Source: M55B167 sp046482825
Lineage (GTDB): Bacteria > Verrucomicrobiota > Kiritimatiellia > RFP12 > UBA1067
DNA: 8,438 nucleotides
Direction: 5' to 3'
NCBI GenBank assembly: GCA_046482825.1
Contig: JAWOEI010000110.1
Span: 1-8,438 of the forward strand
The notes under the pieces were generated by a model, which saw nothing but the letters and a program-made list of their open reading frames with translations, did not search any database and had not been told where the DNA came from. Below, one piece after another: positions 1 to 6,977 of the stretch (positions within the stretch are counted from its first letter, which is position 1; each line of letters starts with the position of its first letter). Both the position numbers and the translations under genes were made by a program.

Positions 1-2
1 CA

Positions 3-2651
3 AACAATATCTCGGCTTTTGACGGGTTTTTTAGCGCAGGTGATGAATCTGCAGTCAGCATTACGGAACTTTGTTGCCTGACAGGTATCTGTAATTCCGA
101 AGAGAAACCGGAAAACCTTCTTGATGAAAGACAACCGGGGGGTGAAGCTTTGTGGCAGCTCTGGCTGCGAGTGGACAGGGTTCTGCGTTCAACTCCTCTG
201 TGGGCACTGGAACTTCTCGAAGGAATATACGCCGGCCTGGAGGAAAGTTCACTCAACCTCCTGTTTGCGCGCTATGCGCAGACCGTTAGGGAAAGCGGCG
301 AAAACTGTGATGCATGGATCAGGAGTTTTCCTGTCCGCAATAGTTATCCAGGAAAAAGATTCATGCCGGTTTTTGAGGACTGTGAACCGATAGATACCGG
401 GAAAACAGCCGGACATCTTATGCCGGAAGGTTTCTTTTCAAAAAAGCTGCCGGGGTATGAATCGAGGCGGGGACAGGTAAATATGCTTCGCAGTGTGAGC
501 CGGGCTTTTAATGAACGCTCACATCTTGTAGTGGAGGCGGGAACCGGAGTCGGTAAAAGTATCGCCTATCTTATACCGGCCGCAGCCTGGGCACAGCTTA
601 ACGGTGTTCCTGTTGTAATCAGCACAAACACCCGTAACCTGCAGTCTCAGCTGATGAACAAAGATCTGCCGCTGGTCAAAGAGGTAATAGATGAAAACCG
701 GAATGATAAAACCGGACCGCTCAAAGTTTCGTTGCTGAAAGGCCGTACAAATTACCTCTGCCTGCGTCAGCTGGGGATGCTGATAGATTTCAGCATGTTT
801 GAATTCGAACGTCCGGAGCTCCGGCAGTTCGCCGGAGCAGTCATGTGGGCTCTGCGTACTGATGACGGCGATCTGGATAGTTTCGGCGGGTCCGGATATG
901 CCAATCCCGCATTCCTGAGCAAGCTTGCATCAAACGGAGAGGAGTGTTCAGGAAGGGGCTGCCGTTATTATAAACGCTGTTTCATGCAGCAGGCCCGCAT
1001 GCGCGCTATGGCGTCTGATATTGTTGTGGCCAATCATGCTCTTGTTTTTGCTGAGGCTCAGACTGGCGGCTCAATTCTGCCGCCGTATGCTCAGATTGTC
1101 TTTGATGAAGCTCATAATCTTGAAGACGTCGCCACCAGGCATCTCTCTGTTGAAATATCTGTAATGCGTTTGATGGTTATGCTAAGGCGTATCACTCGCG
1201 GACGGGTGGGGCACCGTGGAGGAATACTCGAGCTTTTCAAGCGCCATCTTGATCAGGGCGCAGTGACTGAAGATCACGATTTACATGAGCTGCTCAGCAG
1301 TAAGGTCTCTGCTGTGCGTTCTTTGACAGATCGTACGCGCCGCAAAGCAAACAGATTTTTTGATGCCGGAGCAGCCCTTGTAAAGGGCCGGGATTCCGCA
1401 GTGCGCTTCCGCTGTATCACCGATCCGGACGATATTCATCCTCCTGATGTATCATTCGATTCAAATACACCTATGAATAAGTTGAAACGACAGGTGTATA
1501 AAAACAGCGCTTTTGTTGAATGCCCTGACGATTTTGATGAACAGACGCTACGGTACACCAAGGATGCCTTTAAACAGAGTTTGGCTGAGACAGCGTCTCA
1601 TTTACAGGAGATTGCGGAAAAACTGCGACAGGCAATGGAAGGGGGGCTTTCACTTTTTGGAGATCAGGCATTGAGCCTGGAGTCTTCAGCTGCCCGGCTG
1701 CGTGAATTTATCGCGGATCTTGATTTTGTTGCGGCAGCAACCGAGTCCGAGTATGTTTTCTGGGTAGAACCCGCAGGCAGAAAAAACAGAAGAATCAGCT
1801 TTTTCGGAGCACCCCTGAGCATTGCGAAAACATTGAACGAAACTTTGTTCGACCGAAAAGACTCCTGTGTGTTCTGTTCAGCTACACTGCAGGTGAGCGG
1901 ATCGTTCAGGTATATCAACCGCAGACTGGGGTTTGATCAGATTGCCCGGGAAAGGTTTGTGGAATCCGTTGCCGAAAGTCCCTTCGATTATCTCAGGCAA
2001 TGTGCGGTTTATGCGGCTGAATTTATGCCTGAACCCTCAGGTGCCGGACGTCTCAGCTATGTGGATATACTGGGCAGTCTGATGTGTGAACTGTTTTCCA
2101 TCACCGACGGGCGTGCACTGGGGCTTTTTACAAGCTATGATATGATGAATAGAGTGGCGGGGCTGCTGGAGGAACCGATGCATGAACAGGGGCTGCGCAT
2201 GCTGGTTCATGGAAAGAGCGGTACCAGAGACCGGATTACAAAAATATTCCGCAATGGGGGACACTGTGTTCTCCTGGGGACACATTCCTTCTGGGAAGGG
2301 GTTGATGTTACCGGTGACGCCCTCAGTTGCGTGGTTGTTGCGCGGCTGCCGTTTGCCGCTGTGAATGATCCTGTGATTGAAGCGCGGCGTGAACAGATAC
2401 AGAAGGCCGGCGGTAATCCCTTTCGCGAATTTTCTCTGCCGCAGGCCGTTATACGTTTCCGTCAGGGATTCGGACGCCTGATACGTTCAGTCGCGGATCG
2501 CGGTATTGTTGTTGTGGCTGATCCGCGTATTGTCACAAAACGTTACGGAAGCTCCTTTGTTAAAAGTCTTCCCTGTCCTGTTGTTAGATGCCGCAGCCCC
2601 GAGGAGCTTCTGACAATGGTTGAGGAGTTCTTTTACAGGGATGAATTATGA
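3..2651 (+). CDS. dinG: DinG/XPD-family iron-sulfur ATP-dependent DNA helicase, 5' end outside window
   Basis: Superfamily 2 helicase of the XPD/DinG type; family members unwind DNA 5' to 3' during repair and replication-conflict processing. Numbered from an in-frame TTG at 150, visible motifs are Walker A EAGTGVGKS (129-137), four iron-sulfur cysteines (C204, C266, C271, C277; the last three spaced CX4CX5C), Walker B DEAH (319-322), SATL (577-580), motif V around THSFWEGVD (711-719) and motif VI QGFGRLIR (772-779, with R776). The frame stays open to base 3 with no stop and no ATG, and no ribosome binding site supports the TTG, so the true start is upstream. The roughly 175 residues before Walker A resemble the linker of DinG proteins that carry an N-terminal DnaQ-like exonuclease domain; that domain itself is not visible, so the fusion is inferred. 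Its stop is 34 bp from the stop of the convergent hydG-like gene. Helicase family is certain; the dinG name is by family. Confidence 0.9.
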   Translation, partial: NNISAFDGFFSAGDESAVSITELCCLTGICNSEEKPENLLDERQPGGEALWQLWLRVDRVLRSTPLWALELLEGIYAGLEESSLNLLFARYAQTVRESGENCDAWIRSFPVRNSYPGKRFMPVFEDCEPIDTGKTAGHLMPEGFFSKKLPGYESRRGQVNMLRSVSRAFNERSHLVVEAGTGVGKSIAYLIPAAAWAQLNGVPVVISTNTRNLQSQLMNKDLPLVKEVIDENRNDKTGPLKVSLLKGRTNYLCLRQLGMLIDFSMFEFERPELRQFAGAVMWALRTDDGDLDSFGGSGYANPAFLSKLASNGEECSGRGCRYYKRCFMQQARMRAMASDIVVANHALVFAEAQTGGSILPPYAQIVFDEAHNLEDVATRHLSVEISVMRLMVMLRRITRGRVGHRGGILELFKRHLDQGAVTEDHDLHELLSSKVSAVRSLTDRTRRKANRFFDAGAALVKGRDSAVRFRCITDPDDIHPPDVSFDSNTPMNKLKRQVYKNSAFVECPDDFDEQTLRYTKDAFKQSLAETASHLQEIAEKLRQAMEGGLSLFGDQALSLESSAARLREFIADLDFVAAATESEYVFWVEPAGRKNRRISFFGAPLSIAKTLNETLFDRKDSCVFCSATLQVSGSFRYINRRLGFDQIARERFVESVAESPFDYLRQCAVYAAEFMPEPSGAGRLSYVDILGSLMCELFSITDGRALGLFTSYDMMNRVAGLLEEPMHEQGLRMLVHGKSGTRDRITKIFRNGGHCVLLGTHSFWEGVDVTGDALSCVVVARLPFAAVNDPVIEARREQIQKAGGNPFREFSLPQAVIRFRQGFGRLIRSVADRGIVVVADPRIVTKRYGSSFVKSLPCPVVRCRSPEELLTMVEEFFYRDEL

Positions 2652-2685
2652 AGCATGAAAATGTTTTAAATCCGACAGACTGCTG

Positions 2686-4227
2686 CTAGAAGAACAGATC
2701 GCGTTCGCCTGCGCAGGTGCGGTCATAATGCTCTTTCACTGTGCCATAGAATTTCGGAATATATTTTTTGATACCCTCCAGCTCCTGCTGTATCAGCGGT
2801 TCACAGAGTTTTTTCGTCTCTTCGGATGCAAAATCATCCAGCCATTCACGGAAGGTGAGCACCGCATTTATCTTACAAAATTTACCCTCTTTTCCTGTTT
2901 TGAGGGAATCCATTATGCAACCTCCTGTACGTCCGCATCGGTATCCGGCGGTACAGAAGGAAGTGATAATTCCCTGCTGAGCCAGATAGACTATCATTTC
3001 CTCCAGTGAACGCGTGTCTGAAAGCATGAACTGCTGGCGATTCTGTTCCTGTCCGCTCATTTTCTCAAAATTACTGTAGCCTTTGATGGCTATATTGCTT
3101 CCCGCATCCATTTGCGTTACGCCGTAGTTGACGCAGGTGTTTCTCGTTTCCGGCGGTTCACGACAGGTTATGATCATGCCTGTGTAAGGTACGGAAAGAC
3201 GTGTGATCATCACAATCTTTTTAAATGTCTCATCATCAATAAGATATGGAGAAGTCTGCGGCAGATCTGTGCCGCTGGCTGGCTCAATTCGCGGGAATGA
3301 GATTGTATGAGGTCCGATATTGAACTTGTCCTCCAGCTCACGGGCATGATAGATGGATGCGAGCAGTTCAAATTTCCAGTCGTAAAGGCCGAAAAGAACA
3401 CCCATGCCTACATCATCGACTCCGGCTTCCATGGCACGGTGGAAAGCAGTTGTGCGCCAGTTGTAATCTCCTTTGACTGTACCCTGCGGGTGGAGACGTT
3501 CATAGGTTTCGCGGTGGTAGGTTTCTTGAAACACCTGGAATGTGCCTATGCCCACCTCTTTGAGCGCCTTCAGGTCTTCAACAGGCAGGGGAGCCGCATT
3601 GACATTGACACGACGTATTCCCTGCGCTGATCCGTTGGCCGACCTGACATCCATATTGTAGGTTGTGCGTATGGTATTCACGATATACTCAGTGGATGTG
3701 TCGGGGTGCTCGCCGTAAACCGCTATCACTCTTTTGTGTCCGTATTTTCCGGCTAGTATTTTAATTTCTTCTTTCACTTCGTCCATAGAAAGCATGTGCC
3801 GCTTCTGATCTGTGTTGCATGATTTGAAACCACAGTACTCACAGTTGTTGACACACAGATTACTCAGGTAAAGCGGAGCGAACATCACTATGCGGTTGTC
3901 ATAAACCGCTTTTTTTATTTTAAGGGCGGTTTCCCCCATTTCCTCCAGGAGTTCAGGATCGGTCACTTCGATAAGTGCAGCGGTTTCCTCAGGCAGAAGA
4001 GTTTCGATTTTACGGGATTTCGCCAGTATTTCCCGGATACGCACCGGATCATCGGGATAGCGGACGGCTGCGGCATCGGCAAGCTTTTCCATTATACGTT
4101 TTTCGTCAATGAAATGGCCGGAGCCTATGTAGTCGTTGATCTGTTTGCGGATTATAAAATTTCTGCTGTAGTCCGCCGCATTTTTAAATTTGCGGATTTT
4201 CGGTGCGGGTTCGGTCAATGCAGGCAT
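2686..4227 (-). CDS. hydG: HydG-like radical SAM tyrosine lyase with altered C-terminal cluster motif
   Basis: 513 residues, collinear with HydG, the radical SAM enzyme that cleaves tyrosine to p-cresol and dehydroglycine and makes the CO and CN ligands of the [FeFe]-hydrogenase H-cluster. The radical SAM motif is CVNNCEYC (C125, C129, C132) at the start of a TIM barrel. GPHTIS (H307) probably corresponds to the histidine near HydG's labile iron. The C-terminal domain is present (CTAGYRCGRTGGC at 425-437, then FCKINAVLT), which argues against ThiH, a shorter protein lacking it. The canonical auxiliary motif CX2CX22C is C425, G428, C451: the middle cysteine is glycine (codon gga, bases 2944-2946), while C431 and C437 are extra. 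The protein is also longer than typical HydG (about 470 residues). The start is supported by AGGAAG five bases upstream. No hydE, hydF or hydrogenase gene is nearby. The family is secure; H-cluster maturation as the function is not. Confidence 0.88.
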   Translation of the reverse strand: MPALTEPAPKIRKFKNAADYSRNFIIRKQINDYIGSGHFIDEKRIMEKLADAAAVRYPDDPVRIREILAKSRKIETLLPEETAALIEVTDPELLEEMGETALKIKKAVYDNRIVMFAPLYLSNLCVNNCEYCGFKSCNTDQKRHMLSMDEVKEEIKILAGKYGHKRVIAVYGEHPDTSTEYIVNTIRTTYNMDVRSANGSAQGIRRVNVNAAPLPVEDLKALKEVGIGTFQVFQETYHRETYERLHPQGTVKGDYNWRTTAFHRAMEAGVDDVGMGVLFGLYDWKFELLASIYHARELEDKFNIGPHTISFPRIEPASGTDLPQTSPYLIDDETFKKIVMITRLSVPYTGMIITCREPPETRNTCVNYGVTQMDAGSNIAIKGYSNFEKMSGQEQNRQQFMLSDTRSLEEMIVYLAQQGIITSFCTAGYRCGRTGGCIMDSLKTGKEGKFCKINAVLTFREWLDDFASEETKKLCEPLIQQELEGIKKYIPKFYGTVKEHYDRTCAGERDLFF

Positions 4228-4228
4228 A

Positions 4229-4340
4229 TACTCTTCCTTTTTTGTTTATTGTTTGTGGAAGAGCAATTCTGCAGATTTACAGTTTTTACATAATACTGTT
4301 AAATTTAATTTGTTTATCCTTGGGTCAGAATTGCTCCTCC
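4229..4340 (-). promoter_or_regulatory. Structured 5' leader of the hydG-like gene with two competing pairings
   Basis: Read on the minus strand, the arm GGAGGAGCAAUUCUG (4340 to 4326) pairs with CAGAAUUGCUCUUCC (4271 to 4257) over all 15 positions, one being a G-U wobble. On the plus strand that wobble is an A-C mismatch, which favours an RNA role in the hydG direction. The 54-nt loop holds a smaller inverted repeat (ACAGT 4279-4283 with ACTGT 4295-4299). The 3' arm can instead pair with the ribosome binding site: UGCUCUUCC (4265 to 4257) with GGAAGAGUA (4237 to 4229), nine pairs with one wobble, ending one base before the start codon. This has the layout of an RBS-sequestering switch. The pairings are visible; regulation is inferred, and an operator pair acting as DNA is the alternative. 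Confidence 0.45.
4233..4238 (-). promoter_or_regulatory. Ribosome binding site of the hydG-like gene
   Basis: On the minus strand AGGAAG lies five bases before the ATG at 4227, a good Shine-Dalgarno match and spacing. It fixes this start. The same bases belong to the 3' strand of a possible sequestering hairpin described for the leader. Confidence 0.7.
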
Positions 4341-4350
4341 GCCGCAGAAA

Positions 4351-4376
4351 CAGAAGAAACATACACGATTCTTCTG
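4351..4376. promoter_or_regulatory. 8-bp inverted repeat over the candidate hydG -10, operator-like
   Basis: CAGAAGAA (4351-4358) and TTCTTCTG (4369-4376) form a perfect inverted repeat around a 10-base spacer. It covers the candidate -10 and start point of the hydG-like gene, where a repressor site would be expected. No matching second copy was found in the window. Confidence 0.3.
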
Positions 4377-4386
4377 AATTTTGCAA
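4358..4386 (-). promoter_or_regulatory. Candidate sigma-70-type promoter for the hydG-like gene
   Basis: On the minus strand TTGCAA (4386-4381) is followed after 17 bases by TATGTT (4363-4358), each matching consensus at four of six positions. Transcription would start near 4351, about ten bases before the first arm of the leader structure, so the full structure would be transcribed. Motifs are imperfect. Confidence 0.3.
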
Positions 4387-4473
4387 GCGGGCAAATGGCG
4401 GAAAACTGCCGGAAAAAAATTATTTTCTGGAAATCACAGTCTGCATTCCGTTATTATCCTTAATCAGACTAAA

Positions 4474-4501
4474 GAAGGTTTGCATTAGAAGGTTTGCATT
4501 A
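4474..4501 (+). repeat. Perfect 14-bp tandem direct repeat upstream of the bicupin gene
   Basis: GAAGGTTTGCATTA occurs twice in a row (4474-4487 and 4488-4501). The second copy runs into the TATAAT box at 4500-4505, so the repeat fills the place of a -35 element. This placement fits direct-repeat binding by an activator of the sugar genes; a chance short duplication is the alternative. Confidence 0.6.
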
Positions 4502-4505
4502 TAAT
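4500..4505 (+). promoter_or_regulatory. -10 box of candidate promoter for the bicupin-kinase operon
   Basis: TATAAT is a perfect consensus match 26 bases before the ATG at 4532. No good -35 lies at the usual distance (GGTTTG at 17 bases; TTTGCA only 15 bases upstream), which suggests activator dependence. Initiation near 4512 would place the upstream TTG at 4508 outside the transcript and support the ATG at 4532. Confidence 0.45.
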
Positions 4506-4531
4506 AGTTGAAGGAAAGGTACGGATTCTGT

Positions 4532-5749
4532 ATGACAAAAAAAGATATCATTCAGCAGGCAGTCGAGCAGGGACAGGGAATTGTGCGTTTGGCACCTAAC
4601 TGGGTTCCCCGGTCGTTTTGTGTTCCGGGACGCCGTATTAAGCTGCACCCAGATGATTACTATGCACTCGGCGGTAACCGCGGGGGAATTGATGAGCGCT
4701 GGTTTTCGTCAACGACTCCAGCTGATAACGGCCCTCTGACCGGTGAATATGAAGGTCTCAGCCAGATAGTCTTTGAGGATGGCTCATCAACGGAACAGGT
4801 GCTTCTCGCGGAAGCAGTTCAGGAACTGAAGGGAGACCTTATAGGAGACAGAATCTGGGATGAATATCAGTGCTGGCCGATGTATTCCAAGTTTTTTGAT
4901 AACAAAGGTGCTCTGCCCCATCATATACATCACCGCGATGAACATGCGGCTCTGACCGGTCAGAAGGGTAAGCCTGAGGCTTACTATTTCCCGCCTCAGG
5001 TGAACAATTATGGTGCGGATTTTCCATATACGTTCTTCGGTTTTGCTCCGGGTACAAGCAGAGATGAGGTCCGTCAGTGTCTGCTGAATTTCAACAAGGG
5101 TGATAACAAAATCACAAATATCTCCCAGGCCTATAGACTTGAACCGGGAACCGGATGGGATGTGCCGCCAGGTGTGTTGCACGCTCCGGGTTCGCTTTGC
5201 ACTTATGAACCACAGAAGGCCTCTGATGTCTTTGCCATGTATCAGTCGCTCACAGGTGATTCCATTGTGCCGGAAGAGTTGCTGTGGAAGGATACCCCCG
5301 AGGACCGTATTGGCAATGTTGACCATCTCATGGATGTGATTGACTGGGATCTCAATGTGGACCCCGCTTTCAGAAAAAACCGCTTCATGGCACCGAAACC
5401 GGTTGCTGATCCGGCAGAAATGAAGGCACAGGGCTATATTGACAAGTGGATTACCTATAAATCAGATGCTTTCAGTGCTAAGGAGCTGACTGTTCTTCCG
5501 GGGGCCGCTGTAACCATCAAAGATGCCGCCGCTTACGGGATGATTATGATGCAGGGCCACGGTAAAATGGGTGTGTGGGATATCGAAACACCGACATTGA
5601 TACGCTTTGGACAGCTCACGCATGATGAATACTTTGTCAGTGAAAGTGCTGCAAAAGCCGGGGTGACGATAACCAATCTGTCCGAAACTGATCCGATTGT
5701 TATGCTCAAACACTTCGGTCCGGGAAATCCTGATCTGATTTCCGGCTGA
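4532..5749 (+). CDS. Bicupin sugar isomerase-like protein related to class I mannose-6-phosphate isomerase
   Basis: 405 residues, cytoplasmic, with no signal peptide. The N-terminal half carries a PMI-type metal-binding cupin: HHIHH (130-134) followed by DEH, a glutamate in GKPEAYY (E149), and GVLHAPG (H217), matching the order of the zinc ligands in class I phosphomannose isomerases. A second, smaller beta-barrel-like region spans about 305-398 (KELTVLPGAAVTI to KHFGPG), as in bicupin PMI-type proteins. Family enzymes interconvert aldoses and ketoses or their phosphates; the substrate cannot be read here. The ATG at 4532 is chosen over the TTG at 4508 because the candidate promoter would start transcription near 4512 and GGAAAGG (4513-4519) lies 12 bases upstream of the ATG, a rather long spacing. 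The kinase gene follows closely, so the two are probably one operon. It is longer than and unlike IolB (5-deoxyglucuronate isomerase). Confidence 0.8.
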   Translation: MTKKDIIQQAVEQGQGIVRLAPNWVPRSFCVPGRRIKLHPDDYYALGGNRGGIDERWFSSTTPADNGPLTGEYEGLSQIVFEDGSSTEQVLLAEAVQELKGDLIGDRIWDEYQCWPMYSKFFDNKGALPHHIHHRDEHAALTGQKGKPEAYYFPPQVNNYGADFPYTFFGFAPGTSRDEVRQCLLNFNKGDNKITNISQAYRLEPGTGWDVPPGVLHAPGSLCTYEPQKASDVFAMYQSLTGDSIVPEELLWKDTPEDRIGNVDHLMDVIDWDLNVDPAFRKNRFMAPKPVADPAEMKAQGYIDKWITYKSDAFSAKELTVLPGAAVTIKDAAAYGMIMMQGHGKMGVWDIETPTLIRFGQLTHDEYFVSESAAKAGVTITNLSETDPIVMLKHFGPGNPDLISG

Positions 5750-5771
5750 TAATAATAAAATGGGATTGAAT

Positions 5772-6809
5772 ATGAATTCAGAACAAGAACGTTGCGGCAT
5801 TCTGGCCGCAGGCAACTGGATTATCGACCACGTCAAGATAATCGATAACTTTCCTGCTCAGGATACACTGGCCAATATTCTGAGTCAGAGTCAGGGAACT
5901 GGCGGTGCGCCCTATAACGCATTGGTCGATCTGGCAAAGCTCGGAGCCGATTTTCCGCTTGAAGCGGTCGGATTGGTAGGTGATGATGAAAACGGAGGCC
6001 TGATTCTCAAGGATTGTGAAAAGTATGGTATAGATGCCACACAGATTCACTGGACAAAAAAAGCTCCGACTTCATATACGGATGTTATGACCGTCAAGTC
6101 CACCGGCCGTCGTACCTTTTTTCATGCACGCGGAGCAAATGCTCTTCTTTCCGAAGAGCATTTTAACCTGGAGGCATCAAATGCGCGGATCTTTTTTCTC
6201 GGCTACCTTCTGCTGCTGGATGCTCTGGATATTGTTGCCGATGACGGCACTACCGGAGCGGCCCGCCTTCTGAAGCAGGCCGGAGAGCTGGGCTTTAAAA
6301 GAGCTGTGGATGTCGTCAGCGAGGACAGCAATCGGTTTGTCGCTGTCGTAACTCCGGTTCTGCCCTATATCGACTATTTTATCATCAATGAATTCGAGGC
6401 TTCCAAGATTACGGGAATTGATGTTTATGCGGATGGCAAAGTGGATTTCAAGGCGCTTTCACGCGCTGCACAGCGTATCTTTGAGCTTGGAGTCAATGAA
6501 TGGACGATTATCCACTGTCCAGCCGGTGCGCTGGCCCGGAACGTTGATGGAAAGGAATCTGTTCTGGGCAGTATCGACGTGCCGGCAGAACATATCGTCG
6601 GCACCGCAGGGGCTGGCGACGCTTTTGCGTCAGGTGCTCTTATGGGTTTGCATAACAGTTTTCCCATTGAGGAATGTCTGCGGAGAGCATCTTGTTCCGC
6701 CGCAGCCTGTCTTTCCGACTCAACCTGTACCAATGGCATTAAAACGCTGAATGAGTGCTATAAGCTTGAAGACACATACGGCTATCAGGAAATCAGGGAT
6801 CATGGATAG
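5772..6809 (+). CDS. PfkB/ribokinase-family carbohydrate kinase
   Basis: 345 residues from the ATG at 5772. Family members transfer phosphate from ATP to a sugar hydroxyl in the cytoplasm. The substrate-binding glycine motif GTGGAP is at 42-47, the NEFE form of the NxxE magnesium/ATP motif at 206-209, and the C-terminal signature GTAGAGDAF at 277-285, with D283 as the predicted catalytic base. The signature begins with G where many PfkB proteins have D (DTxGAGD), a variation also seen in the family. Length is normal. An in-frame ATG at 5760 exists, but the 5772 start has GGGA six bases upstream while 5760 has no ribosome binding site. The gene begins 22 bp after the bicupin stop, indicating co-transcription, so the kinase may act on that enzyme's product. 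The exact sugar is unknown; nothing specifically identifies it as IolC, fructokinase or ribokinase. Confidence 0.88.
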   Translation: MNSEQERCGILAAGNWIIDHVKIIDNFPAQDTLANILSQSQGTGGAPYNALVDLAKLGADFPLEAVGLVGDDENGGLILKDCEKYGIDATQIHWTKKAPTSYTDVMTVKSTGRRTFFHARGANALLSEEHFNLEASNARIFFLGYLLLLDALDIVADDGTTGAARLLKQAGELGFKRAVDVVSEDSNRFVAVVTPVLPYIDYFIINEFEASKITGIDVYADGKVDFKALSRAAQRIFELGVNEWTIIHCPAGALARNVDGKESVLGSIDVPAEHIVGTAGAGDAFASGALMGLHNSFPIEECLRRASCSAAACLSDSTCTNGIKTLNECYKLEDTYGYQEIRDHG

Positions 6810-6834
6810 CAGTGAAAGGCGGTTTTTATAGTAT

Positions 6835-6911
6835 TGTCTTTTTCTGTCGGTCGGGTGTTCCACCCGGCGCACCAACGCCCGGTGAGGGTATCTGCCGTCA
6901 GGATAAAGACA
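6835..6911 (+). other. Structured intergenic element, imperfect long-stem inverted repeat
   Basis: The arms TGTCTTTTTCTGTCGG (6835-6850) and CCGTCAGGATAAAGACA (6895-6911) pair at 14 positions with two mismatches and one bulge. The interior can form CGGGT/ACCCG (6852-6856, 6862-6866) or, sharing the same ACCCG, ACCCGGCG/CGCCCGGT (6862-6869, 6876-6883; seven of eight pairs). It lies between the kinase and dehydrogenase genes. No U-tract follows, so it is not a typical terminator. It could be an mRNA processing or stability element, a small RNA or a dispersed palindromic repeat; its function is unknown. Confidence 0.45.
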
Positions 6912-6948
6912 GACTGTTCTATAGTTGAAAACTGTGCGCCTGGCATCT

Positions 6949-6977
6949 ACTGCAAAACGGCAGCTTCCGTTTTCAGT
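6949..6977 (+). other. Hairpin upstream of the dehydrogenase gene, weak terminator candidate
   Basis: AAAACGG (6954-6960) and CCGTTTT (6967-6973) pair perfectly around a 6-base loop. With one bulged C the stem extends to 11 pairs (6949-6977). The Ts lie inside the stem rather than after it and only three G-C pairs close the loop, so termination would be weak at best. It overlaps the proposed -35 of the next promoter. Confidence 0.3.

Noticed and set aside
150..152. TTG as the start of the helicase gene
   Set aside because: The frame continues open to the window edge with protein-like sequence, and there is no ribosome binding site before the TTG, so the gene starts upstream.
2652..2685. Shared terminator between the convergent helicase and hydG-like genes
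   Set aside because: The 34-bp gap shows no convincing hairpin or T-tract.
2686..4227. ThiH identity for the radical SAM gene
   Set aside because: The C-terminal domain with the GRTG and FCKINAVLT segments is a HydG feature that ThiH lacks, and no thiamine genes are nearby.
4409..4430. Inverted repeat CCGGAAAA/TTTTCTGG as a terminator
   Set aside because: It is short, AT-rich and lies between divergent promoters where no transcript needs to end. It may simply reflect the AT-rich composition.
4508..4510. TTG as the start of the bicupin gene
   Set aside because: It lies within a few bases of the TATAAT box, upstream of the expected transcription start, and the eight extra residues look non-conserved. 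ATG 4532 is preferred.
4787..5326. 179-codon open frame antisense to the bicupin gene
   Set aside because: It lies wholly inside a gene with clear family motifs, shows no recognisable domain and is best explained as a shadow of codon bias. The same applies to 3307-3630 (+) inside the hydG-like gene and 6425-6739 (-) inside the kinase gene.
6835..6911. tRNA gene, from its cloverleaf-like fold and length
   Set aside because: It has no recognisable anticodon arm or T-arm in the right place, and the arms pair with mismatches and a bulge unlike a tRNA acceptor stem.
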